From a virus, in IMG/VR virus record IMGVR_UViG_3300009311_000017, positions 1-28,827 of that record: DNA of 28,827 nt. One strand, written 5' to 3'. Shown piece by piece: positions 6,912-13,376 of the stretch. How positions within the stretch are numbered: the stretch's first letter is position 1; every line of letters starts with the position of its first letter. A program made the translations under genes and the position numbers. The notes below the pieces were generated by a model. It was not told where the DNA came from. It saw only the letters and a list, made by a program, of their open reading frames with translations, and did not search any database.

Positions 6912-7963
6912 GTAAACATTTCAGTTTCTTCGCCAAAATCTATAGCATACATATCAGCAATGCGTTTCCCTATTGCGGTAATAACATTAGTCGTAACAGC
7001 ATTACCTAAACATTTATATCGCTGAGTATCGCTTATCCCTTCTGTCCATCCATCGGGGAATCCTTGGAGTCTTTCGCATTCTGTTGGAGTCAGCCGTCTA
7101 ATTCTGATGCCGTCAGCAATTTTGGGCTGATTATAGTGTCCGGCGTTAAGTGTCTGTGCAACCTTATCACTTAATTTTTGATCTTGGCTGTTTCCGTAAT
7201 GAATAAAGTTTGTTCCGTCCTTATAGTCTCTTTGCCTTAATGCCCAGGCACGTCCACTATGTTCTTGTCCCTTATCCTTCTTTCTGTCTTGAATAGTCCC
7301 CTTATAGCTTTCTCCGTTAGGAAATACTTGTCCTCCACTTTGTCCTCTAAGATGTCCGACAATGAACACTCGTTCCCTGTTCTGCGGAACTCCGAAGTCT
7401 TTAGAATTAAGTACCTGCCATTCAACTCTATACCCAAGGTCGGTGAGTACTTTAAGTATGGTTTGGAAAGTTTTTCCAGAGTCATGAGATAATAAGCCTT
7501 TGACGTTTTCGAGTAATACACATCGGGGTCTTTTGTCATTAAGAATCCTTGCGATTTCAAAAAAGAGAGTTCCTCGAACCTCATTAAACCCTTGTCTTTT
7601 TCCTGCAATTGAGAATGCTTGGCAAGGAAACCCTCCAACCAAGAGGTCGTGGTCTGGGATGTCTCTGGTATCAACTGTTCTGATGTCTCCTTCATATAAC
7701 TCTCCTCCTCCAAAGTTTTTTCGGTAGATTGATGCTGCGTATTTGTCGATTTCGTTTGCCCAGACACAAGTATATATTGCCCGCTCCCACCTGTTGTCGG
7801 TAGGCAAAACGCCCGGTCGAACTTCCACAGGGGTCCGGAGCCCCCCGAGCTGTACTTCAAGCTCGGCCTGTTCGGATTCCTTGTTTGTTGATTCAACACC
7901 CACACACCTTTCGAGTCCATATCTAAACCCTCCTATGCCCGCGAATAGCTCTATGAATCGCAT
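6908..7963 (-). CDS. DNA (cytosine-5-)-methyltransferase
   Basis: All core motifs of C5-cytosine methyltransferases are present in this 351-aa protein: motif I FIELFAGIGGF (4-13), motif IV GGFPCQAFSIAG with catalytic C114, motif VI ENVKG (152-156), motif VIII QNRERVFIVG (194-203), RRLTPTECERLQGFPDGW before the end, and motif X CLGNAV. An insertion of about 40 residues rich in Glu and Val (about 22-62) separates motif I from the acidic VWANEIDKYA motif, which is unusual. The start overlaps the deaminase gene by 13 bases and has a GGAGG site. The gene looks AT-richer than the replication genes around it. No endonuclease is adjacent, so it probably protects phage DNA from host restriction. Confidence 0.96.
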   Translation of the reverse strand: MRFIELFAGIGGFRYGLERCVGVESTNKESEQAELEVQLGGLRTPVEVRPGVLPTDNRWERAIYTCVWANEIDKYAASIYRKNFGGGELYEGDIRTVDTRDIPDHDLLVGGFPCQAFSIAGKRQGFNEVRGTLFFEIARILNDKRPRCVLLENVKGLLSHDSGKTFQTILKVLTDLGYRVEWQVLNSKDFGVPQNRERVFIVGHLRGQSGGQVFPNGESYKGTIQDRKKDKGQEHSGRAWALRQRDYKDGTNFIHYGNSQDQKLSDKVAQTLNAGHYNQPKIADGIRIRRLTPTECERLQGFPDGWTEGISDTQRYKCLGNAVTTNVITAIGKRIADMYAIDFGEETEMFT

Positions 7964-8262
7964 ATAATAACCTCCGCTATGCCAAACTCATCCATAACCC
8001 TCTTACATCCTTCACAGCAATAGTAATGACCGATTAAGTAAAGGGTAGCCCCTTTTGCTCCAATACCGGCTTTCATGCAAGCATTTACTTCAGCGTGGAA
8101 TTCTTGCTTACATATTTGTTTGCAAAGCTCATACCCTTCTCCAGTTTTCATGCCTTTTCTTGGGCATTTGTCTTGAGGGTTTTTACACTCATTCGTTCCT
8201 ACCCAAAACTTATTACCATTCGTGATAATTGCTATAGTTGTCTGTTTAGCACAAATCCCCAT
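7951..8262 (-). CDS. Cytidine/deoxycytidylate deaminase-family protein
   Basis: The 103-aa protein has the zinc-dependent deaminase signature: HAEVNACMKAG (H56, A57, E58) and, after a short strand, CCEGC supplying the C-x-x-C pair (C83, C86). The first half carries additional cysteines (NECKNPQDKC and LCKQIC) as in dCMP deaminases with a second metal or structural site. The likely reaction is hydrolytic deamination of dCMP to dUMP, feeding thymidylate synthesis; a different cytosine substrate cannot be excluded. Its start overlaps the stop of the primase-helicase gene (TAATG), and its 3' end overlaps the cytosine methyltransferase gene. Confidence 0.85.
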   Translation of the reverse strand: MGICAKQTTIAIITNGNKFWVGTNECKNPQDKCPRKGMKTGEGYELCKQICKQEFHAEVNACMKAGIGAKGATLYLIGHYYCCEGCKRVMDEFGIAEVIICDS

Positions 8263-10376
8263 TATTCTCCCCCCTCCATCAGTTCTTTTATCCGTTCTTT
8301 AGCGACTACCACATCTCTTGTATAGCTATTTGCGCGACCACCCTCAGTTCGGACTCGATGTTTTTTAAAACCAAGATCCCTAAGTACGCGGCCTATCCTG
8401 GCCTGATCTGCCCGTGCGATGCTCCGTGGCTGGCCCCCAAGAGCCATTTCCCACACCTGATTAAGCGTAACTTTCTCGATTTCCGGGGCGCTTTCGAGCC
8501 AAGCGGAGACTACATCAAGCCACGGATCGTCGCTCATGCGCTCGTACTGCTCGATTTCAGCAAGTTTTGCTAAGTCTCCCTGGAGATAAAGCGATTCCCC
8601 TCCCTTATACGCGGCGTATGCTTCAGCTATTATCTGATCCCGGGCTCCCGCCAGGCCATCCATATTTATCTCGTCTCCACATCTTACGGGCCAAAAGCGC
8701 CTGTTACCCGTAGTATCTGATAAATACCCCAGCTCATCCGGGTTTATCGTTCCTATAAATACGCACTGCCGGGGAAAATCGAGCGTAGTTCTGGCATAAG
8801 CAAGCCGCGCCCGGTCGTGTGTCCGGGAGATGAAAGCTTTAAGCGCCTGGGCGTCTGATCTCTTTGTAACTTCCATCTCTGAAAGCTCAATGACCCACTT
8901 CCCCCGCATAGCGTCAACCGTATCGCGCGCATGGGGGTCAAGAACAATATCCCCGTACCACTGGCCGCCCAGGATAGCACAAACAGAGCTTTTCCCTATG
9001 CCCTGGGCCCCCTCAAGGATCGTACAGTAGTCAAATTTAACCCCCGGCCGGAATATCCTGGCTACCATTCCTATTATAGTTTTTCTCCCCACTGCTTGCG
9101 TATACGCATTATCGCGGGCTCCACAGTAATTGGTAAGCCAGGAATCCAGCCGGGAAACTCCATCCCACTTAAGTTCCTCTATATAGTTTCGTATCGGGTG
9201 GTATGCTTTACGAATAGCGGCGGCATGAAGCGCCTCCCAAAGCATAGCCGTTGAAAATTCTATCCGTTTTGTTTTCGCCAGGTGGTATTTAAGAAGCACA
9301 ACGTCCGTGTCTGTCCACATGACGTTAGGCGCCCGCTTGTCGAACCAGGGCACCCGCCCGGTCATCTCTATATCTCCGGTAAATTGGTTCAGCTTGATCG
9401 TATCGCGAAGATCCGGGCTTAGATATAGGTAATTAATTGCGTTGCGTAATGTTTTCTTAGGCGCTTCATCCTTCCCCATATCCCAGCGGCGTTCGGCGTC
9501 TGATTCATCATCCCAGGCATCTTCCTCATCTATGGACTCGAAACTATGTGTCGGATCTTCGTGTCCGGCTTCGCCGGAAGCGTATTTATAGGCGTTATAG
9601 ATCTTGCGCTTGAGTTCGTCTTCGCTCCAGGGAGGCTGGCACCGCTCGTTGTAGTGCTCGAGCATGGCTTTAAGCGTAAGCCTGGCCGGAAGGCCAAAGT
9701 CCCGGCCCCGGGCGGCTATCTTAAAAGTCTCATGATCCCCGGCCTGCCCTTCAACGGCGGCTTCCTGGTTATCGAGCCATGAAACATACCGATCATATTC
9801 CTGGGCCCCTCCGTCAAGGCTGCCTTCAGAAGCCTCTGCCGCCGGCAGTTTCTTAAACTTTTCCCATAGTTTATTTGGAATGGGAGGCACCATGCTAAGG
9901 GAAAACCCGTTAGGGTGCCAGCGGTAAGGCGTACCGGAAGGGTGAGCGCTGCCTGGACCAATAACATAAGCTCCTTTGCCGCCGGATTTGATCTCAACGC
10001 CGGGATAGCCTTTTACTTTAAATATTGTGGCTTCATCTGCGGGCTTCGTAAAATAGATATGGACCCCACCGCCCCCGGTCATAACGCTAGGTGCGTCTAC
10101 GCGCCCGAGAGCAAGATCCTCGCGGAGTTTTTTCCAGGAATTAACATCATCTTGGAAAGCTCTGGGGTCCACATCTACAATAAGATCCTGGGGCCGCAAG
10201 ACTACGCCATAGGCGCCGGCCTTGATGTACGCCTCTTCCTCAAGGGAAGCTTGTATGGGGTCTGGTTCACGCGAAGCCCAGTCTTTGCACGCGGGGGTCT
10301 TAGCTTTGGGGCCGGTAGCAATAACGGGAAAAGTAGCCCAGCCCAGGCTATTATACTCAATAATCTGGTCTATCAT
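8262..10376 (-). CDS. Prim-pol primase fused to VapE/D5-type superfamily 3 helicase
   Basis: The 704-aa protein combines priming and unwinding. The N-terminal prim-pol domain (about 1-175) has LIVDVDP (D68, D70), TGGGGVHIYF (H106) and KSGGKGAYVIGPGSAHPSG, the bifunctional primase/polymerase pattern. A middle region (about 200-270) resembles a primase C-terminal domain. The C-terminal helicase of the VapE type has RNYIEELKWDGVSRL, Walker A GAQGIGKSS (456-464), a LSEME Walker B, an arginine-rich segment and GTINPDELGYLSDTTGNRRF. The start follows GGGAG. A single primase-helicase of this kind, together with the polymerase and ssDNA-binding protein, would make the phage largely independent of the host replisome. 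Confidence 0.95.
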   Translation of the reverse strand: MIDQIIEYNSLGWATFPVIATGPKAKTPACKDWASREPDPIQASLEEEAYIKAGAYGVVLRPQDLIVDVDPRAFQDDVNSWKKLREDLALGRVDAPSVMTGGGGVHIYFTKPADEATIFKVKGYPGVEIKSGGKGAYVIGPGSAHPSGTPYRWHPNGFSLSMVPPIPNKLWEKFKKLPAAEASEGSLDGGAQEYDRYVSWLDNQEAAVEGQAGDHETFKIAARGRDFGLPARLTLKAMLEHYNERCQPPWSEDELKRKIYNAYKYASGEAGHEDPTHSFESIDEEDAWDDESDAERRWDMGKDEAPKKTLRNAINYLYLSPDLRDTIKLNQFTGDIEMTGRVPWFDKRAPNVMWTDTDVVLLKYHLAKTKRIEFSTAMLWEALHAAAIRKAYHPIRNYIEELKWDGVSRLDSWLTNYCGARDNAYTQAVGRKTIIGMVARIFRPGVKFDYCTILEGAQGIGKSSVCAILGGQWYGDIVLDPHARDTVDAMRGKWVIELSEMEVTKRSDAQALKAFISRTHDRARLAYARTTLDFPRQCVFIGTINPDELGYLSDTTGNRRFWPVRCGDEINMDGLAGARDQIIAEAYAAYKGGESLYLQGDLAKLAEIEQYERMSDDPWLDVVSAWLESAPEIEKVTLNQVWEMALGGQPRSIARADQARIGRVLRDLGFKKHRVRTEGGRANSYTRDVVVAKERIKELMEGGE

Positions 10377-10394
10377 CTAATGCTCCCGGCGTTA

Positions 10395-10580
10395 TTATCC
10401 CTTTAAAAGTTCAGCTTCCATGACGTAATCGCTTACATCGTCAGGCAGTACAAAATACCTGCTCCCACGCTTAAGGGCCGGAAGCTTACCGTCGCGGATA
10501 AGCCGGGTTATGTTCGCGTTCGTATAGCCGAGCCTGGCGGCCACCTGTCCCACTGTCATGTAATCTTTGATGTCAAACAT
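10395..10580 (-). CDS. HTH_17/excisionase-like DNA-binding protein, 61 aa
   Basis: A compact helix-turn-helix protein: DYMTVGQVAARLGYTNANIT followed by RLIRDGKLPALKRGSRYFVL, then PDDVSDYV. This is the HTH_17 (excisionase/MerR-like) pattern with the RLIRDGKLPA recognition helix and the beta-wing RGSRYFVL. Such proteins act as recombination directionality factors or small regulators. No integrase is in the window, so a regulatory role is at least as likely. It starts behind an AGGAGG site that belongs to a 61-bp repeat copy. Confidence 0.88.
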   Translation of the reverse strand: MFDIKDYMTVGQVAARLGYTNANITRLIRDGKLPALKRGSRYFVLPDDVSDYVMEAELLKG

Positions 10581-10582
10581 TC

Positions 10583-10643
10583 TTACCTCCTAATTCTTCC
10601 ATTTAATAAAGGTAATGCTTTCCCCACAAACCGGGCAAAGAGC
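10583..10643. repeat. 61-bp direct repeat, copy A
   Basis: Matches 10960-11020 base for base over 61 bp, offset 377 bp. On the minus strand it holds the end of a zinc-ribbon gene and the AGGAGGTAA ribosome binding site of the following gene. In this copy the zinc-ribbon frame is closed by an upstream stop, so it is a fragment. Confidence 0.92.
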
Positions 10644-10701
10644 TTATCATAAAGCCTGCCTCTAATGCTTTAGCGAGTATTTTTTCCTTATCCATCATCA
10701 T
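10603..10701 (-). CDS. Chimeric 32-aa ORF truncated by the repeat
   Basis: Behind GGGAGG, three ATGs open a frame reading MMMDKEKILAKALEAGF and then MISSLPGLWGKHYLY. The first part resembles the start of common small phage proteins (DKEKILAKALEAGF). The last ~14 residues come from the 61-bp repeat read in a frame different from its zinc-ribbon frame. It is probably the stump of a longer gene cut by the repeat; whether the product has a function is unknown. Confidence 0.35.
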   Translation of the reverse strand: MMMDKEKILAKALEAGFMISSLPGLWGKHYLY

Positions 10702-10720
10702 TTCCCTCCCAGTTTTTCGG

Positions 10721-10957
10721 TTAACAACTATTATTACATATAGTAGAGTCATATTCGGGACATTCCCACACAGGAGTCGTTATGCCAAACTCAACGCAAT
10801 TTGCGAAGTTAGCTCTTGCAATCTTGCAGTTTCTATCTTTGTCGTCAAAACTAAACTTGTGGCAAGAGAAACAAAGGCAATGCTCACCGTGTCTACCTTT
10901 CAAGTCTGACCGAACCCACACATCTCTGCCGTGATGGTTATACTTTTCAATCCTCAT
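10721..10957 (-). CDS. Cysteine-rich small protein, 78 aa
   Basis: This protein begins MRIEKYNHHGRDVWVRSDLK and contains a CLCFSC knuckle, a KDRNCKIARANFANC segment and PVWECPEYDSTICNNSC. The seven or so cysteines and histidines suggest one or two zinc sites. I recognise the general type of small phage protein (GITTPVWECP) but not a function. It starts behind AGGAGGTAAAG supplied by repeat copy B and lies inside the repeat-bounded cassette, in AT-rich DNA. Confidence 0.7.
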   Translation of the reverse strand: MRIEKYNHHGRDVWVRSDLKGRHGEHCLCFSCHKFSFDDKDRNCKIARANFANCVEFGITTPVWECPEYDSTICNNSC

Positions 10958-10959
10958 CT

Positions 10960-11020
10960 TTACCTCCTAATTCTTCCATTTAATAAAGGTAATGCTTTCC
11001 CCACAAACCGGGCAAAGAGC
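10960..11020. repeat. 61-bp direct repeat, copy B
   Basis: Second copy of the repeat at 10583-10643. Here it is the intact 3' end of the 55-aa zinc-ribbon gene plus the ribosome binding site of the 78-aa gene. Confidence 0.92.
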
Positions 11021-11134
11021 AAAGTGATGTTTATTAGGGTTCTGAGTAATCGCCCCACAAGCACACCTTTTTATTTCTAAAATTTCTGTCTCCAAAGCTT
11101 TTTTCAAGTCCGGAATGTTAGGCACATAACTCAT
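10967..11134 (-). CDS. Zinc-ribbon protein, 55 aa
   Basis: The product starts MSYVPNIPDLKKALETEILE and has two knuckles, CACG and CPVCGES, separated by 17 residues including HH, a zinc-ribbon arrangement. The ribosome site GGGAGGGAAAG lies just upstream. The 3' end is in repeat copy B, the source of the fragment downstream. Function is unknown; such ribbons usually bind nucleic acid or protein. Confidence 0.62.
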   Translation of the reverse strand: MSYVPNIPDLKKALETEILEIKRCACGAITQNPNKHHFALCPVCGESITFIKWKN

Positions 11135-11146
11135 CTTTCCCTCCCC

Positions 11147-11668
11147 TCACTTGTCTATACAGCATTTTTTATATTTCTTTCCGGAACCACAAAAGCAAGG
11201 TTCATTCCGGCCAGGTTTATTCTCAGGAGCCACTTTCCTATCTATGCAAAGTATGCCGTCCATATGATCTACTTCATGCTGGATTATAACGGACTCAAGG
11301 CCGGCCACGGTGTAATCAAGGTGTGTCCCTGCCCCCCAGTCCCGGATCAGAAGCCCATTATACCGCACCGTAGTAAGCCGCGTGTCTGGAATACTCAAGC
11401 ACCCTTCGTTCGGGACATGAACCGCGCCGGACTTGTGCATTATGGACGTATTTATAAGAAGCGTCTCGGTGTCTTTGAACCTATACCACGCCGCGCGAAT
11501 GGGTATTCCGATTTGTATAGCGGCCAAGCCATAGCCATGTGTCCAGGCGGTGTCGATGACCGCTTTAGCGCGGTTTACAAAGTCAAGATCCTGGACTTCT
11601 TCAAGCGAAGTCTTCCGGGATTTTTGACGTAGGAAGTCAATGTCTGTTATGATTTTGTCCGATGTCAT
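11147..11668 (-). CDS. def: Peptide deformylase with C-terminal SEC-C motif
   Basis: The 173-aa enzyme removes the formyl group from N-terminal Met. All three deformylase motifs are present: motif 1 GYGLAAIQIG (45-54), motif 2 EGCLS (zinc ligand C90) and motif 3 QHEVDH (H131, catalytic E132, H135). After the catalytic domain a linker leads to PGRNEPCFCGSGKKYKKCC, a SEC-C zinc motif best known from the SecA tail. Deformylases occur in several phages and are thought to speed maturation of phage-directed proteins; a SEC-C tail on one is uncommon in my knowledge and might tether the enzyme to the ribosome or a partner. It has its own promoter. Confidence 0.95.
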   Translation of the reverse strand: MTSDKIITDIDFLRQKSRKTSLEEVQDLDFVNRAKAVIDTAWTHGYGLAAIQIGIPIRAAWYRFKDTETLLINTSIMHKSGAVHVPNEGCLSIPDTRLTTVRYNGLLIRDWGAGTHLDYTVAGLESVIIQHEVDHMDGILCIDRKVAPENKPGRNEPCFCGSGKKYKKCCIDK

Positions 11669-11701
11669 GGCCCTCCCTGTTTTCCTGTAGGCATGAATTA
11701 A

Positions 11702-11729
11702 AGTATACCATACTTTCGCTATTTGTCAA
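11702..11729 (-). promoter_or_regulatory. Sigma-70-like promoter for the deformylase gene
   Basis: TTGACA (11724-11729) and TATACT (11702-11707) on the minus strand are 16 bases apart. The TGA in the -35 box is also the stop codon of the RlpA-like gene, the same arrangement as at 6883-6911. The octamer CTATTTGT (11719-11726) overlaps the -35 box. Confidence 0.78.
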
Positions 11730-12118
11730 CTAGATTTTAACTGTTTTACTGAGACTTTGATCAGTCCTTTCTTTAAATCTCCTATTTTAGCGAAAGCGGC
11801 GGGACTTAAATCTATTACCCTTCCTGCCTGGCTCAAACGCTTGTTGGGCCCAAAATCATTGTGTTTAACTATTACTGAACGTCCGGTGTCAAGATTTGTA
11901 ACCTTATAGTGCTTGCCAAAATCCCGAGAACGCATAGCGCAGGTATGGCCCGTATTATAGAAACGCTCTCCAGAAGCCGTCCAAACTCCGCTAGTGCCCT
12001 CTCTTTGGCAGCTTTCAACACTATACCAAGACGCTACCCCCTCTACACGAACCTCAGCCCGGACTTGGGTTATGGGCCCCAGCGTCAAAAGCGCCAGGGC
12101 GAGAATAAGTGTTTTCAT
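11726..12118 (-). CDS. RlpA-like double-psi beta-barrel protein with signal peptide
   Basis: The 130-aa protein begins with a Sec signal peptide (MKTLILALALLTLGPITQVR, likely cut after RAE). It then has the RlpA fold signatures: GVASWYSVESC, WTASGERFYNTGHTCAMRS, YKVTNLDTGRSVIVKHND, FGPNKRLSQAGRVIDLSPAA and FAKIGDL. Bacterial RlpA binds peptide-stripped peptidoglycan and is a lytic transglycosylase in some species; the conserved Asp of the NDxGP motif is present as NDFGP. It lacks the SPOR domain of full-length RlpA. In a phage this is a plausible endolysin or wall-remodelling factor acting in the periplasm. It follows a 53-aa gene and uses an AAAGGA site. Confidence 0.85.
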   Translation of the reverse strand: MKTLILALALLTLGPITQVRAEVRVEGVASWYSVESCQREGTSGVWTASGERFYNTGHTCAMRSRDFGKHYKVTNLDTGRSVIVKHNDFGPNKRLSQAGRVIDLSPAAFAKIGDLKKGLIKVSVKQLKSS

Positions 12119-12122
12119 AGTT

Positions 12123-12284
12123 TTATCCTTTCTTTTTTATTATTTTATAATCACTTCCTGTTATACGGCGGTATAGCTCCGCTTGCGCTTCGTCAAGCCG
12201 GCTCGGCTTCGCTGGCTTCGTTAGAGCGCCATATATGACCCGGTTTACCCTGAGATACGTGTCAAAGTTCTTTAATTTCTGCAT
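12123..12284 (-). CDS. Small basic protein of unknown function, 53 aa
   Basis: Behind a GGAGG site (CGGGAGGTATTGACTT) an ATG opens MQKLKNFDTYLRVNRVIYGA, followed by SRLDEAQAELYRRIT and a lysine-rich tail ending IIKKKG. It sits five bases from the end of the RlpA-like gene's leader and three bases after the stop of the 59-aa gene, in a tight operon. No family recognised. Confidence 0.5.
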   Translation of the reverse strand: MQKLKNFDTYLRVNRVIYGALTKPAKPSRLDEAQAELYRRITGSDYKIIKKKG

Positions 12285-12287
12285 AAG

Positions 12288-12467
12288 TCAATACCTCCCG
12301 GTTAAACGTATTTTTTCGCACTCTGAGCCCGGCACTACTGGCCGGGGCTTTTGCTCATGCTGGGTATACTTCCTGGCCTTGTATGCTCCAAGATACCGTT
12401 TTTGGAGTGTTTCAAGCCTCTGGTGGTATGATATTCCGGTTAAGCAGTCTTTTTTATAGTCTGTCAT
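12288..12467 (-). CDS. Small protein of unknown function, 59 aa
   Basis: An ATG behind GGAGGTAAAGC opens MTDYKKDCLTGISYHQRLET, then LQKRYLGAYKARKYTQHEQK and a proline-rich PRPVVPGSEC, ending LTGRY. Spacing to neighbours is that of an operon, and the ribosome site of the next gene lies in its last codons. No family recognised. Confidence 0.5.
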   Translation of the reverse strand: MTDYKKDCLTGISYHQRLETLQKRYLGAYKARKYTQHEQKPRPVVPGSECEKIRLTGRY

Positions 12468-12488
12468 GCTTTACCTCCCTCCGGTTAT

Positions 12489-12785
12489 TTACTTATATAC
12501 CCCCAGCCCCCGGACACTTTCAACGGCAGAAGAAAATATTTGCTGACCTCCTAAGCTGTCCCGGCGGTATATCTGAAGGAATACCGGGACCCAGCCCGTT
12601 GACTTACCTACATAAAAGCGCGCTTTCCGGCCTTCTGTACGGGCCCCATACCCGCCGAAGTCCTCAAAGCCGGGCTTCCATGTTACTTCTACCCGCTCCC
12701 CGCGATCGTAATACTTTGTAAAGCGTTCGTCAAGCCGGGAATAATTCATATCCCGGCCGGACTGGTGTAGTTTTGGTCTGTCCAT
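12489..12785 (-). CDS. Small phage protein of unknown function, 98 aa
   Basis: The gene has a GGGAGGTAAAGTC leader. The product (MDRPKLHQSGRDMNYSRLDE...) is rich in Tyr, Arg and Gly, with strand-like stretches RGERVEVTWKPGFEDFGGYG, ARFYVGKSTGWVPVFLQIYR and IFSSAVESV. It has no signal peptide or membrane segment. I do not recognise the family; the Gly/Tyr pattern suggests a small beta-barrel. Confidence 0.62.
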   Translation of the reverse strand: MDRPKLHQSGRDMNYSRLDERFTKYYDRGERVEVTWKPGFEDFGGYGARTEGRKARFYVGKSTGWVPVFLQIYRRDSLGGQQIFSSAVESVRGLGVYK

Positions 12786-12814
12786 GACTTTACCTCCCTT
12801 TTTTAGTGTTCCTT

Positions 12815-12870
12815 GCCCGGACTTCGGACCGGGCGCGTCTTTTAATCCCGGGACCTAAGCGGCCCCGGGA
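12815..12870. other. Two intercistronic hairpins
   Basis: The 97-base gap between the 104-aa and 98-aa genes holds two hairpins: a six-base GCCCGG/CCGGGC stem (12815-12834) and a ten-base stem with one mismatch, five-base loop and CCCGGG core (12846-12870). Neither has a T tract on the minus strand, so they look like processing or stability elements rather than terminators. Confidence 0.6.
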
Positions 12871-12882
12871 CCCGTCAAGAGT

Positions 12883-13197
12883 TTAGCTGTTGCTCTCGCC
12901 GCACTCGTCGCAAAACGTATTTGGCCGGACTTCGTTTGTGTGTCCGCATTTATAACAGTTCCACGCCTCCGGCTTTTCGGCGTTTTCGTTTTGGGCTTTT
13001 AAAAGCTCCATAATTTCGGCAAGCGCGTCTTTTACTTCGTCGAGCTCCGCCTTTATTTCGGCGATATGCTCCCTTGTCTCTTCGTGCTCTGTCCCTACGG
13101 CGTCCATAACTTCGTCGCCGCTGTCTGTCCTGTCAAGCGCCTCCGATAATTGGCCCTGTAAATACTCGATTTCCTTTTTCATCTGTTCGTCTGTCAT
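12883..13197 (-). CDS. Coiled-coil plus zinc-ribbon protein, 104 aa
   Basis: The first ~75 residues form a strongly charged coiled coil (MTDEQMKKEIEYLQGQLSEA, then HEETREHIAEIKAELDEVKD and ALAEIMELLKAQ). The C-terminus is a zinc ribbon with C-x2-C and C-x2-C: WNCYKCGHTNEVRPNTFCDE followed by CGES. The protein is acidic. The layout suggests an oligomer that displays ribbons; a regulatory or recombination role is possible but unproven. The ribosome site lies just after a perfect GC hairpin. Confidence 0.72.
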   Translation of the reverse strand: MTDEQMKKEIEYLQGQLSEALDRTDSGDEVMDAVGTEHEETREHIAEIKAELDEVKDALAEIMELLKAQNENAEKPEAWNCYKCGHTNEVRPNTFCDECGESNS

Positions 13198-13212
13198 TTT
13201 TGGCCCCTCTCC

Positions 13213-13240
13213 GGCCCCGGGACGGTAATGCCCCGGGGCC
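13213..13240. other. Perfect nine-base-pair GC hairpin before the coiled-coil/zinc-ribbon gene
   Basis: GGCCCCGGG pairs with CCCGGGGCC across a ten-base loop. It lies between the 26-aa ORF and the ribosome site of the 104-aa gene and shares its CCCGGG core with a hairpin at 12846-12870. Confidence 0.65.
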
Positions 13241-13254
13241 TATTGTGTCGCTTT

Positions 13255-13335
13255 TTATGATATGTCGCTTACGATAACATCGTTTTTGACCACAATAACA
13301 CGGCCGCCCTGTACTGTTCCTCTGAAATGTGCCAT
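13255..13335 (-). CDS. Truncated MAHFRGTV-family peptide, 26 aa
   Basis: Behind GGGAGGCATTATC an ATG opens MAHFRGTVQGGRVIVVKNDV and stops after IVSDIS. The opening resembles that of the 80-aa gene just upstream (MAQFRGTVNGG), and the start region including the TTATCATGGCACA context is nearly duplicated. Proteins starting MAHFRGT are common in phages and plasmids but longer, so this is probably a shortened copy. Function unknown. Confidence 0.5.
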   Translation of the reverse strand: MAHFRGTVQGGRVIVVKNDVIVSDIS

Positions 13336-13350
13336 GATAATGCCTCCCTT

Positions 13351-13376
13351 TGTTTTTTGTTTTTTGTTTTTTGTTT
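13351..13376. repeat. Heptamer microsatellite (GTTTTTT), three units
   Basis: Three tandem GTTTTTT heptamers end in GTTT, overlapping the stop region of the 80-aa gene. Such tracts are prone to slippage. Confidence 0.8.

Noticed and set aside
9915-10406. 163-codon plus-strand ORF over the primase N-terminus
   Set aside because: Antisense to conserved prim-pol motifs; no promoter or ribosome site.
10395-10580. Evidence of lysogeny from the excisionase-like protein
   Set aside because: HTH_17 proteins also serve as regulators, and no integrase or attachment site is visible, so lysogeny cannot be claimed.
13351-13376. Possible CRISPR-like or iteron array
   Set aside because: Only a 7-base T-rich microsatellite without spacers.
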